From contig CAIUOP010000073.1 of assembly GCA_903900805.1 (NCBI GenBank), forward strand, positions 1-42,825: 42,825 nucleotides of DNA. The letters are read 5' to 3'. The DNA comes from an uncultured beta proteobacterium. Lineage in GTDB: Bacteria; Pseudomonadota; Gammaproteobacteria; Burkholderiales; Burkholderiaceae. The notes beneath the pieces were generated by a model. It saw only the letters and a list, made by a program, of their open reading frames with translations, was not told the origin of the DNA and ran no database searches. Below, in pieces: positions 26,034-33,607 of the stretch; position 1 is the first letter of the stretch; every line of letters starts with the position of its first letter. The translations under genes and the position numbers were made by a program.

Positions 26034-26975
26034 ATGTTGTTTACCCCAGCTGAAACCAAGGTAGTGATCGTCGGCGGTGGCACGATGGGCGGGGACATTG
26101 CTGCAGTCTGTGCTCGCGGCGGCTGCGCTGTGCAAGTGGTGGAACCAACTACCGAACGTCGGGCTCTATTGCCAGATTATTTTGCCAATACCATGACTGA
26201 GCTGGGCTATGAGAATCGCATTCATTTATTGAGTGTGGCAGGCTCTCTTGAGGAAGTAGATTGGTCTGATATTGATCTGGTGATTGAGTGTGTGCCAGAG
26301 CGCATAGATATCAAACAAGAATTATTTGCAAAGCTAGAAAAATATGCAAAACCTGAGGCAGTATTAGCTAGTAATAGTACGAGCTTTCCAATTAGTGAAA
26401 TTGCCGACGGCTTAAAAACTGCTGCACGGATGATTGGTTTGCATTTCTTTATGCCTGCTCATTTGGTGCCCTGTGTGGAGGTGGTTTATGGAGCAAAGAC
26501 ATCGCCATTAGTAGGCGAAGGCTTGACAAAGTTGATGACTGCATGCGGCATGGTTCCAGTAGTTGTTAAAAAAGATTTACCTGGTTTTCTGGCCAATCGT
26601 TTACAGCACGCTATATTACGTGAAGCTTTTTCAATGGTTGACGACGGCGTTTGCAGTTTTGAGGATATTGATAAAGCAGTGCGTTTTGGTTTTGGGTTTC
26701 GTTATATTGCGGCCGGGCCGATAATGCAGCGGGATCATGCAGGGATTGAGATCCATGCTGCCGGTGGTGCGAAAATTTATCCTACTTTAAATAATTCACC
26801 TCATGTTGCTAAGTGCGTGAGTGAGCGTGTAGCTAGTGGAAAGTTCGGCATGAAGACTGGTGAGGGATTTTTTCCATGGACCGCTGAAACGATGAAGGTG
26901 GAACGTGAGCGCTATCAAGAGGCTTTGCGTGCAGGATTGAAAATTATCCAAAAAGACTTGCCTCAGATTAAATAA
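26034..26975 (+). CDS. 3-hydroxyacyl-CoA dehydrogenase family protein (paralogue B)
   Basis: A 313-residue paralogue of the protein at 18763-19689. It has the Rossmann motif VVIVGGGTMGGDIAAV and the shared blocks ASNSTSFPISEIADGLKTA, GLHFFMPAHLVPCVEV and DLPGFLANRLQHAILREAFS. Similarity runs along the whole length, with GFGFRYIAAGP matching GFRYAAVGP in A. The ATG at 26034 is preferred over the GTG at 26031 because AGGAG (26021-26025) is better spaced. It sits divergently from the TRAP/aldolase operon and so brackets the same pathway as A. Confidence 0.88.
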   Translation: MLFTPAETKVVIVGGGTMGGDIAAVCARGGCAVQVVEPTTERRALLPDYFANTMTELGYENRIHLLSVAGSLEEVDWSDIDLVIECVPERIDIKQELFAKLEKYAKPEAVLASNSTSFPISEIADGLKTAARMIGLHFFMPAHLVPCVEVVYGAKTSPLVGEGLTKLMTACGMVPVVVKKDLPGFLANRLQHAILREAFSMVDDGVCSFEDIDKAVRFGFGFRYIAAGPIMQRDHAGIEIHAAGGAKIYPTLNNSPHVAKCVSERVASGKFGMKTGEGFFPWTAETMKVERERYQEALRAGLKIIQKDLPQIK

Positions 26976-27004
26976 AAGCAATTTTTTTGCCTTATCCTTA
27001 AGAC

Positions 27005-27688
27005 ATGAAGAAAATCATTCGCGTTTGGGATTTGCCGATTCGCGTGTTTCACTGGTTGTTAGTGCTCTGCATTGTTGGTAGCTTAATCAGTGTCAATCTT
27101 GGCGGCAATGCAATGGAATGGCATGCCTACTTTGGTTACAGTGTGTTGACCTTATTGATCTTCCGAATCACTTGGGGGTTTGTAGGCTCTACGCACGCAC
27201 GTTTTAGTTCATTCTTTCCTAGCCTTAAAAATATCCTCAATTATCTTCAAGGTAAGGCGCCGCACGTTCTAGGGCATAACCCTCTAGGTGCGATATCTGT
27301 ATTTGCATTACTTTTAGCTCTGAGTATCCAAGCCCTCACCGGCTTGTTTGTAGATGATGAGATTGCCTTCCAAGGACCTTTTGCGAAATATGTTTCTAAC
27401 TCAACAGTGTCATTGTTTTCAAAAGTTCACTATTGGAATCACTGGCTGATTTACACCTTAATCACTATTCATATTGCCGCCATCATCTATTACCAGAAAT
27501 TCAAGGGTGCAGATCTGCTTAAGCCGATGATCAGTGGTGATAAAGAAATTGACCCAAGCGAGGAGGCAAATTATTTGCCTTCTGACTTGGGTCGTGCATC
27601 CAAGGATGGAGCCTTGCAACGGGGTATAGCGTTAATGCTCTTGAGTCTAATTGCGGTAGTAGTCGGTTACTTGATCACTTCTTCCTAA
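27005..27688 (+). CDS. Cytochrome b561 family (Ni-Fe hydrogenase b-type-like) membrane protein
   Basis: A 227-residue protein with four core membrane helices and a fifth at the C-terminus. The opening KIIRVWDLPIRVFHWLLVLC and the histidines in MEWHAYFGYSVL, VHYWNHWLIYTLITIHIA match the di-haem b561 family. Members pass electrons between the quinone pool and a soluble partner. The convergent neighbour is a cytochrome c', whose 3' end overlaps this gene by 14 bases; pairs of b561 and small c-type cytochromes are often partners, but here they are on opposite strands. Confidence 0.9.
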   Translation: MKKIIRVWDLPIRVFHWLLVLCIVGSLISVNLGGNAMEWHAYFGYSVLTLLIFRITWGFVGSTHARFSSFFPSLKNILNYLQGKAPHVLGHNPLGAISVFALLLALSIQALTGLFVDDEIAFQGPFAKYVSNSTVSLFSKVHYWNHWLIYTLITIHIAAIIYYQKFKGADLLKPMISGDKEIDPSEEANYLPSDLGRASKDGALQRGIALMLLSLIAVVVGYLITSS

Positions 27689-28130
27689 AGTCATCATGGC
27701 AATTCTTGCAGCTTGCTCCTGTAGCACCAAAGGCCTTCTTAATGCTATCTAAGTCGCCTGATTGAGCGGCTTTATTTAGATCTACTGCAGCTAGTTGCAT
27801 TCTCTCTGAGGCAGCTTTGAACTTAGCGCTATTTGACCAAATATCAGATTCGGCTTTACCACCTTCAGTGCCAGGACCAAATGCTTGCCATGGCAAGGTA
27901 GACATCATGGCAACGATAGCGGCATTTTTCGCCACTTCATCTTTGTTGAAAGGTGCATCACCTTTAACAACGGCGTTAATTTTTCCGAACGAGTTTGCCA
28001 TCACAGTAAAAGCGCTCTGGCGATACTTAATGGCATCTTCTGGTTTTTGGAATTGAGCAAAAGCAAAGCCTGTACCAATGGTTAGGACTGTTGCAGTAGT
28101 TGCTAAAAGAATCTTTTGTAATTTCATCAT
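27675..28130 (-). CDS. Cytochrome c' (periplasmic)
   Basis: A 151-residue protein with a signal peptide ending GFAFAQ (about residue 26). The mature part is a four-helix bundle of the cytochrome c' family, beginning FQKPEDAIKYRQSAF and ending with the haem site CKNCHDDFRKK at the very C-terminus, as the family requires. Cytochrome c' binds NO and CO and is thought to protect against nitric oxide. GGAGAA precedes the ATG. It overlaps the convergent b561 gene by 14 bases, so there is no room for a separate terminator. Confidence 0.93.
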   Translation of the reverse strand: MMKLQKILLATTATVLTIGTGFAFAQFQKPEDAIKYRQSAFTVMANSFGKINAVVKGDAPFNKDEVAKNAAIVAMMSTLPWQAFGPGTEGGKAESDIWSNSAKFKAASERMQLAAVDLNKAAQSGDLDSIKKAFGATGASCKNCHDDFRKK

Positions 28131-28197
28131 GGTTCTCCATTAATCAAGTGGGCTTGCTTGGAAGCAGAATATCCCAGAATAAAGTTTCTTGCTTAGT

Positions 28198-28860
28198 CTA
28201 AAAAATCATCTTCAAAGGAGCCATGAGTAGGTTAATAATTCCCAAGAAAAAGCTACTTAAAGGTTCCATCCATAGGCTGCCGATGATTCCTGTAAAAACT
28301 AGGCCCAGAACAATAAAAAAGCCCCAGGGCTCCAATCTTCCGAGGGCAATCGATTCACGAGCTGGTAGCAAGCTAGAGAGGATGCGCCCACCATCTAAGG
28401 GTGGTAGTGGGAATAAGTTAAATACCAAGAGCCCAATATTCCACATTACACCCGCTTTTGCCATTGAAGTAAGGAAGGGTTCCTGAACACCAAACCCTAA
28501 TAAGAGGACCCAGAATATTGCCCAAATCATTGCCTGAATGAAATTGGAGCCTGGCCCTGCTAAAGCTACCCAGATGGAATCTATTCGTGGGTTACGCAAG
28601 CGCCCAAAGTTCACTGGTACCGGTTTGGCATATCCCACTAAAAAGGGTGATCCCGTCAATATCAGCACCAGTGGAATCAAGATAGTGCCCACGGGATCGA
28701 TATGTTTGGCAGGATTTAAACTGACTCTACCCAGCATATAGGCAGTGTTATCGCCAAATTTACGGGCAGCGTAGCCATGGGCTGCCTCATGAATCGTGAT
28801 GGCAAAAATGAGGGGAATCGCATTAATAGCGATAGCTTGGATAGAATAGTCAGTAATCAT
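28198..28860 (-). CDS. Site-2-protease family (M50) membrane metalloprotease
   Basis: A 220-residue protein with five or six membrane helices. The zinc site is ITIHEAAHGYAAR (HExxH) and the third ligand lies in FNLFPLPPLDGGRIL. It is a minimal M50B member without PDZ or CBS domains. Members cut membrane-bound proteins, but the targets of small ones like this are unknown. The ATG at 28860 begins MITDYSIQAIAINAIPL; a longer open frame up to 28971 has a glycine/alanine-rich start that is simply the antisense of the small gene at 28889, so it was not used. Confidence 0.88.
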   Translation of the reverse strand: MITDYSIQAIAINAIPLIFAITIHEAAHGYAARKFGDNTAYMLGRVSLNPAKHIDPVGTILIPLVLILTGSPFLVGYAKPVPVNFGRLRNPRIDSIWVALAGPGSNFIQAMIWAIFWVLLLGFGVQEPFLTSMAKAGVMWNIGLLVFNLFPLPPLDGGRILSSLLPARESIALGRLEPWGFFIVLGLVFTGIIGSLWMEPLSSFFLGIINLLMAPLKMIF

Positions 28861-28888
28861 GGCAATATGATATCTATAGGAGCTAAAA

Positions 28889-29056
28889 GTGACTGACGAT
28901 AAGAAAACAGACCCAAAAAACCCGGCCAAGCCAGTAGTAGCTAAGCCACCAGCCAGGCCACCGGCACCCAAAGGCCCATCTGGACCAGGTGGAAGGCCTC
29001 AAGCAGGCTTTGGTGGCGGAAAAGGCATGATGCGTAAGGCTGGCCGCGGGCGATAG
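28889..29056 (+). CDS. Small basic Pro/Gly-rich protein, unknown function
   Basis: A 55-residue frame from GTG, with an ideal ribosome site (AGGAG at 28878-28882, six bases before the start). The protein is hydrophilic and of low complexity. It begins MTDDKKTDPKNPAKP, has a proline/lysine-rich middle (AKPPARPPAPKGP), then a glycine-rich part (GFGGGKG), and ends in an Arg/Gly tail (MMRKAGRGR). It contains no cysteine or membrane helix. It is followed 44 bases later by another small gene on the same strand. I do not recognise a family; a nucleic-acid-binding tail is only a guess from composition. Its start codon lies 28 bases from the divergent M50 start. Confidence 0.72.
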   Translation: MTDDKKTDPKNPAKPVVAKPPARPPAPKGPSGPGGRPQAGFGGGKGMMRKAGRGR

Positions 29057-29100
29057 TGGATAATTGCACCACTAATTAATGTAATTACAAAGGATTTACC

Positions 29101-29238
29101 GTGAACGAATGGCATAAGGAATCTAAAGAAGAAATCAACAAAAAGATCATTACTTTGGTTGTCATGTTGGCCGCAGCGACTAGCTTGGCTATCTTGTTTG
29201 CCTTAGTTGCAGCTCATACTGGTTACGTATTCGGTTAA
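29101..29238 (+). CDS. Small single-helix membrane protein, unknown function
   Basis: A 45-residue frame from GTG, preceded by AAAGGA at good spacing. It has a charged N-terminus (NEWHKESKEEINKK) and one membrane helix (IITLVVMLAAATSLAILFAL). It ends nine bases before the start of the dioxygenase gene, which has no ribosome site of its own, so coupled translation is likely. No family is recognised. Confidence 0.7.
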   Translation: MNEWHKESKEEINKKIITLVVMLAAATSLAILFALVAAHTGYVFG

Positions 29239-29247
29239 CCAGTATTC

Positions 29248-30027
29248 ATGACTAGCCATCGCCAACCTGCAGTATTTGCTGGCCATGGCAGTCCGATGTA
29301 TGCCATTGAACCCAATCGTTTTACAGCGGCATGGGCTACTCTTGGTAAATCATTAAAACGTCCAGATGCGATTCTAGTGATCTCTGCACATTGGGTGACT
29401 CGGGGTGTATGGGTTACTGCAATGACCAAACCCAAAACTATTCATGACTTCGGCGGCTTTCCGCAAGAGCTCTTTGAAATTGAGTATCCAGCGCTAGGCA
29501 GTCCTGCTCTCGCAGATCGCGTTCAAGAATTACTAAATGTTCCCATCGTGATGGAAGAGAATGAGTGGGGCATTGATCATGGTGCCTGGTCAGTCCTAAA
29601 ATATATGTACCCTAAGGCTGATGTGCCGGTAGTGCAATTGAGTTTAGATGGCTCAAAGTCAGCTCATGAGCATTACGAGTTGGCCAAAAAACTGCGCCCC
29701 TTGCGTGATGAAAATATTCTGATTCTGGCTAGCGGCAATATAGTGCATAACTTGCGAACCATCCATTGGCAAGCGGGGGCTGAACCTTACTCTTGGGCAA
29801 AGGAGTTTAATGACTTCTTTATTTCAGAAATTCGTGTGAATCATCATGAGACTTTGATTGATTGGGAAAAATATGGTGAAGCTGCCCATATGTCGATCCC
29901 GACAGCAGAGCATTACTGGCCTGCCTTATACACTTTAGCTTTACAAGAAGAGGGTGAGCATGCGAAAGTCTACATAGACGGCATTGAGATGAGTTCTATT
30001 AGCATGCTGGGTTTTTCAATTCAATAA
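29248..30027 (+). CDS. DODA-type extradiol dioxygenase family protein (LigB superfamily, YgiD-like)
   Basis: A 259-residue protein of the class III extradiol dioxygenase family. The metal-site histidines are in FAGHGSPMYAI, VISAHWVT and WGIDHGAWSVL, and the family block ILASGNIVHNLRTI is present. Known relatives (E. coli YgiD/YgiD-like, plant DODA) open the ring of L-DOPA or other catechols. In this setting the natural substrate is unclear. It has no Shine-Dalgarno and probably depends on translation of the small gene upstream; crcB follows nine bases after its stop. Confidence 0.9.
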   Translation: MTSHRQPAVFAGHGSPMYAIEPNRFTAAWATLGKSLKRPDAILVISAHWVTRGVWVTAMTKPKTIHDFGGFPQELFEIEYPALGSPALADRVQELLNVPIVMEENEWGIDHGAWSVLKYMYPKADVPVVQLSLDGSKSAHEHYELAKKLRPLRDENILILASGNIVHNLRTIHWQAGAEPYSWAKEFNDFFISEIRVNHHETLIDWEKYGEAAHMSIPTAEHYWPALYTLALQEEGEHAKVYIDGIEMSSISMLGFSIQ

Positions 30028-30036
30028 ATACTAACT

Positions 30037-30414
30037 ATGTGGCCATCCATTTTTGTAATTTTCCTCGGCGCTGGTTTTGGTGCAGTGCTAAGAGCAGGGT
30101 TTAATTTCCTAGCTGCAGGCACAGCATCAATCGTGCCCTTGGGAACCTTATTTGCCAATTTAGTTGGTGCTTATTTGGTTGGCATTGCTATAGCATTTTT
30201 TAGCAACAATCCCAACCTCTCTCCCGAGTGGAAACTGTTTGTGATTACGGGTTTTCTTGGGGGCTTAACCACCTTCTCTAGTTTTTCTGCTGAGGTAGTT
30301 GGCCTCATACAGAATGGAGAATACACTTGGGCCTTAGGTACAGCCTTGCTTCACTTAATTGGCTCGCTAGCTCTAACCTTCTTAGGCATTCTTACTTATC
30401 AAGCCTTGAAGTAA
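30037..30414 (+). CDS. crcB: CrcB/Fluc fluoride channel
   Basis: A 125-residue protein with four membrane helices. It shows the family's GTLFANLVGAYLVGI segment and the central GFLGGLTTFSSFSAEV, which carries the pore phenylalanines and the break that binds the central sodium. CrcB works as a dual-topology dimer that lets fluoride leave the cell. It is the third gene of a probable small operon with the membrane peptide and the dioxygenase; no fluoride riboswitch is visible upstream of it. Confidence 0.94.
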   Translation: MWPSIFVIFLGAGFGAVLRAGFNFLAAGTASIVPLGTLFANLVGAYLVGIAIAFFSNNPNLSPEWKLFVITGFLGGLTTFSSFSAEVVGLIQNGEYTWALGTALLHLIGSLALTFLGILTYQALK

Positions 30415-30432
30415 ATACTCAATTAATTTACT
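30410..30432. terminator. Weak hairpin containing both convergent stop codons
   Basis: AGTAAAT (30410-30416) pairs with ATTTACT (30426-30432) over a 9-base loop. It includes the crcB stop (30412-30414) and the stop of the convergent Bug gene (30428-30430). AT-rich, so weak by itself. Confidence 0.3.
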
Positions 30433-31405
30433 CTGGCTTAATGTTAGCTGTTTTCACAACAGCGCCCCACTTTACAGATTCTGCCTTAATTAGTGCCGCA
30501 AAATCTGCTGGACTGCCACCACCAATTTCATTTCCTTGTGAAAGCATGAGTTCACGCAATGTCGGATCTTGAAGAGCTTCATTGGCTGCTGCATTTAACT
30601 TGTCAATAATTGCTTTAGGTGTTCCTTTGGGCGCAATCAGTCCCTGCCAATTTAATACCTCAACCTTTGGATAACCAATTTCAGAAAAACTCGGAATATT
30701 AGGTAGAAGTGGGGAGCGTTTTTTACTAGTAATGGCAATGGCTCGGATTTTGTCAGCTTTGATGCTCGGCATAGCTGAGTACATTTGGTCAAACATCATG
30801 GTGACATTACCAGCCATCAGATCCGTTAACCCTGCAGAGCCACTCTTATAAGGAACATGAATCATCTCAATACCTGCATTTTGCTCAAAGAGTTCGGCGG
30901 AGAGATGATGGCTGCCACCAATTCCTCCGGATGAGAAAGTGAGAATGCCTGGTTTTGCTTTAGCTGCCGCCACAATATCTTGTACCGTTTTATAGGGCGA
31001 GCTAGGGTTCACTACTAATACTAATGGACCCTTCTCAATTAATACAATTGGAGTGAGATCTGTTTCTGGGTCGTAGCGTAAATTACCAAAGAGAGTTTTG
31101 TTTACAGCCATCGGCGCAAAGTTGCCCATGCCAATGGTGTAGCCATCCGGTGCAGCCTTAGCAATAAATTCTGTGCCAATATTACCGCCAGCGCCAGGTT
31201 TGTTATCCACAATGATGGGTTGTTTTAGGATCGCACTCATCTTTAGGGCAATCTGTCGACTGCGGGAGTCGGCTCCTCCACCTGCGCCATAGGGCACGAT
31301 AAAGTTAATAGGCTTATTGGGGTAATTACTTTGCGCAAAAGAGGTGGTGGGGATAATCGCTCCAAGACAGAGTGCACAAATAAAAAGTCTTTGAATAAAT
31401 CGCAT
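30428..31405 (-). CDS. Bug-family (TctC) substrate-binding protein
   Basis: A 325-residue exported receptor. The signal peptide (MRFIQRLFICALCLGAI, cleavage near SFAQ) is followed by YPNKPINFIVPYGAGGGADSR and QPIIVDNKPGAGGNIGTEFIA. Further family blocks are GYTIGMGNFAPMAVN, VPYKSGSAGLTDLMAGNV and LLPNIPSFSEIG. It is the last gene of a minus-strand operon after two chrA genes and a 2-hydroxyacid dehydrogenase (20 bases from the preceding stop). This genomic company suggests a hydroxy- or keto-acid ligand, by inference only. Confidence 0.93.
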   Translation of the reverse strand: MRFIQRLFICALCLGAIIPTTSFAQSNYPNKPINFIVPYGAGGGADSRSRQIALKMSAILKQPIIVDNKPGAGGNIGTEFIAKAAPDGYTIGMGNFAPMAVNKTLFGNLRYDPETDLTPIVLIEKGPLVLVVNPSSPYKTVQDIVAAAKAKPGILTFSSGGIGGSHHLSAELFEQNAGIEMIHVPYKSGSAGLTDLMAGNVTMMFDQMYSAMPSIKADKIRAIAITSKKRSPLLPNIPSFSEIGYPKVEVLNWQGLIAPKGTPKAIIDKLNAAANEALQDPTLRELMLSQGNEIGGGSPADFAALIKAESVKWGAVVKTANIKPE

Positions 31406-31425
31406 ACCGATATCCTAGTCTAAAT

Positions 31426-31947
31426 TTAAATAAATCCTAAGGCGCCGAAGGCTCCACCAATCACAATGAGGTACAGCGGATGCCAACGTGTAAAGCAGGT
31501 AATGGCTATTGTCCCTAGCGTTAATAAGTGAGCCGTTAAGCCATGATTGATTTGTAAAGAAATCTCCCATGCAGACGAGAGCACCAAGCCAATCGCCAGT
31601 GCAGCTGCTGAATATTGAATCATTTGTTTGCTCATTGGGTTTTTTATGCCCATGATGAAGCGCTGTAAGAAATAAATCAGAATTGATGATGGCCAAGCTA
31701 TTGCAAATGTAGCGAGAAGCGCCCCAAGAACGCCATGAATATGCCAACCGATGAGTGTCACGGTCATAAAGTTAGGCCCTGGCGCAGCCTGGGCTATTGC
31801 AAAGTAGTCAGAAAACGTCTGGACATCAATCCAATGCTCTTGATTAACAGCGAGATTAAACAAGACAGGTAAGAGTGCATTTACACCACCAAAGGCAACA
31901 AGCGAAAAGGCCGATAGTTTTAAGAAAAGGCTCAGCAGAATACTCAT
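31426..31947 (-). CDS. chrA: ChrA-type transporter, second half-size subunit
   Basis: A 173-residue short-chain CHR protein with about five to six membrane helices. It has SAFSLVAFGGVNALLPVLF near the start and AIAQAAPGPNFMTVTLIGW with the family PGPN motif. Its start overlaps the end of the preceding half-size gene by four bases, as expected for a pair of subunits that insert in opposite orientation. Family members export chromate, but many are untested; sulfate-like or organic anions are possible given the neighbours. Confidence 0.88.
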   Translation of the reverse strand: MSILLSLFLKLSAFSLVAFGGVNALLPVLFNLAVNQEHWIDVQTFSDYFAIAQAAPGPNFMTVTLIGWHIHGVLGALLATFAIAWPSSILIYFLQRFIMGIKNPMSKQMIQYSAAALAIGLVLSSAWEISLQINHGLTAHLLTLGTIAITCFTRWHPLYLIVIGGAFGALGFI

Positions 31948-32483
31948 AGCGCCCGAGCCTTTTTTCTCGCCAAGAAGATCGCTACTGGAGAAACAAGCAA
32001 GACAACATAGCCTAAGCCAAGATGAAATACTGTAGCAGCGATGATGGTGAGAGCAACGACAAGGAGCATTGCTGGGTAGCGGAGCTCATCCCGCAGCATC
32101 TTAAAACCAGTTGAAGCTATTAAGCCAACACCCACCGCTGAAATACCACGAAGTAATCCCTTAACAGATTCGAGATGGCTGTAGTGCTCATATACAAGGG
32201 CTAAACATAAGACGATTGCAATAGGCCCCAATGACAAACCAAGAGTTGCGGCCAATGCTCCTCTTGCACCACCAAATCGTGAGCCGACGCAAACTGCCAG
32301 ATTCATAATATTTGGACCCGGAACAATTTGGCAGATTCCTAAAATTGCACTGAATTCTTCCGAAGTCAAAATTTTGTCACGCTCAACTAGCGTGCGCCTT
32401 GCCCAAGGAAGGACACCCCCAAAGCCAGACATTCCAATCTTGCTAAAACTGATGAAGAGTTCTTTAGGTGTGAGTGTTTTCAA
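31944..32483 (-). CDS. chrA: ChrA-type transporter, first half-size subunit
   Basis: A 179-residue short-chain CHR protein. It has ISFSKIGMSGFGGVLPWARR at the N-terminus and GICQIVPGPNIMNLAVCVGSRFGG carrying the PGPN motif. With the next gene it makes the two-gene form of ChrA, equal to one full-length two-domain transporter. It starts 12 bases after the stop of the 2-hydroxyacid dehydrogenase gene, so the three are likely transcribed together. Confidence 0.88.
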   Translation of the reverse strand: MKTLTPKELFISFSKIGMSGFGGVLPWARRTLVERDKILTSEEFSAILGICQIVPGPNIMNLAVCVGSRFGGARGALAATLGLSLGPIAIVLCLALVYEHYSHLESVKGLLRGISAVGVGLIASTGFKMLRDELRYPAMLLVVALTIIAATVFHLGLGYVVLLVSPVAIFLARKKARAL

Positions 32484-32495
32484 AGTGACTGAGGT

Positions 32496-33473
32496 CTATT
32501 GTGGTTTAAATGGATGCGGCACTGGTTTGTTATCTAACCAAGCTTCCAAAGTTTCTGTAATGCCTTTAGAGAAGGCTGCAAAAATAGGTTCAGCAATAAA
32601 TCCTAAATGAGGCGTTACTAATAAATTAGGCGTATTACGTAGCGGATCATTTTCTGGGAGTGGCTCGATATCAAATACGTCAAGCGCCGCTTGCCCAGGT
32701 CTTCCTGCAGCGAGTGCATTTTGTAGATCATGCATATTGATCAAGGCAGAGCGTGAAGTATTTACTAAAATAGAGTCTGGACGCATTAAAGCTAATTGAT
32801 CTGCGCTAATGAGTCCTTTGGTCCCAGGGCCCGCCACAAGGTGCATGGTGACAATCTTAGAAGTTTTTAGCAACTCTTCCATGCTTACAGATTTAGCGTT
32901 CTCAGCAGCAGCCCGCTCTGGGGTCATACGTGGACTCCAAGTAACTACTTCCATACCAAATGCTGCACCTACACGAGCCACGCGACTGCCAATAGCACCA
33001 AGGCCCATGATCCCTAAGCGCTCTCCAGAGAGCATTGGAAGAACGGAGAGCTGATCGCGCCACCCACCGGAGGATATCAGTTTACTTTCTTCAATCAGGC
33101 GTTTAGATGCTCCGAGAATTAAGGCCCATGTGAGTTCCGCAGTAGTTTCTTTAGAGGGGCCACCAGGGGAACATGCCATCGGGATATTGCGCGCTACTAG
33201 GGCAGTGGCTTCAAGAGTGCCATTACGCTCGCCGGTAAACATCAAGAACTTGAGTTTTGGTAAGCGTGCAATCATGGCCTCATTAAAAGGGGAGCGATCG
33301 CGTACGATGGCAATCGCATCAGCATCTTTCACAGCCTCATATAAAGCCTCATCACGTAAAGGTTTGTGATGGAAAGTGAGATTTGAACTTTGTTCTAACT
33401 TATCCCAGTTCGAATAACGACGCAAAGCCTGTTCGTAATCTCCGAGAATGACAATGTTTGGTAATGAGGCCAT
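32496..33473 (-). CDS. D-2-hydroxyacid dehydrogenase family protein
   Basis: A 325-residue protein with the nucleotide fold GERLGIMGLGAIGSRVARVG and the catalytic positions in NTSRSALIN (Arg), LDVFDIEPLPENDPL (Glu) and LVTPHLGFIAEP (His). The His is followed by GF in place of the usual GS/GG. It differs clearly from the 309-residue family member at 25022. It is first in the operon with two chrA genes and a Bug receptor, so it may act on the compound those genes handle. Confidence 0.9.
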   Translation of the reverse strand: MASLPNIVILGDYEQALRRYSNWDKLEQSSNLTFHHKPLRDEALYEAVKDADAIAIVRDRSPFNEAMIARLPKLKFLMFTGERNGTLEATALVARNIPMACSPGGPSKETTAELTWALILGASKRLIEESKLISSGGWRDQLSVLPMLSGERLGIMGLGAIGSRVARVGAAFGMEVVTWSPRMTPERAAAENAKSVSMEELLKTSKIVTMHLVAGPGTKGLISADQLALMRPDSILVNTSRSALINMHDLQNALAAGRPGQAALDVFDIEPLPENDPLRNTPNLLVTPHLGFIAEPIFAAFSKGITETLEAWLDNKPVPHPFKPQ

Positions 33474-33607
33474 GGGAATGCTTTCTTCCGGTTTAGTTTA
33501 AATTGCAAGGATGTAGGCCACTTGCCTTAGACATATCTTAGGTCTGGATTATTATTATGTAATCAGTTTACTATTGATGATGAATCTATTTTGATTAAGG
33601 AAATATC

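Noticed and set aside
28861..28971. N-terminal extension of the M50 protease rich in Gly/Ala
   Set aside because: It mirrors the repetitive codons of the small gene on the other strand; the family-like start is at 28860.
30028..30036. Possible fluoride riboswitch before crcB
   Set aside because: Only nine bases separate crcB from the preceding gene, leaving no room for the aptamer; none is seen further upstream.
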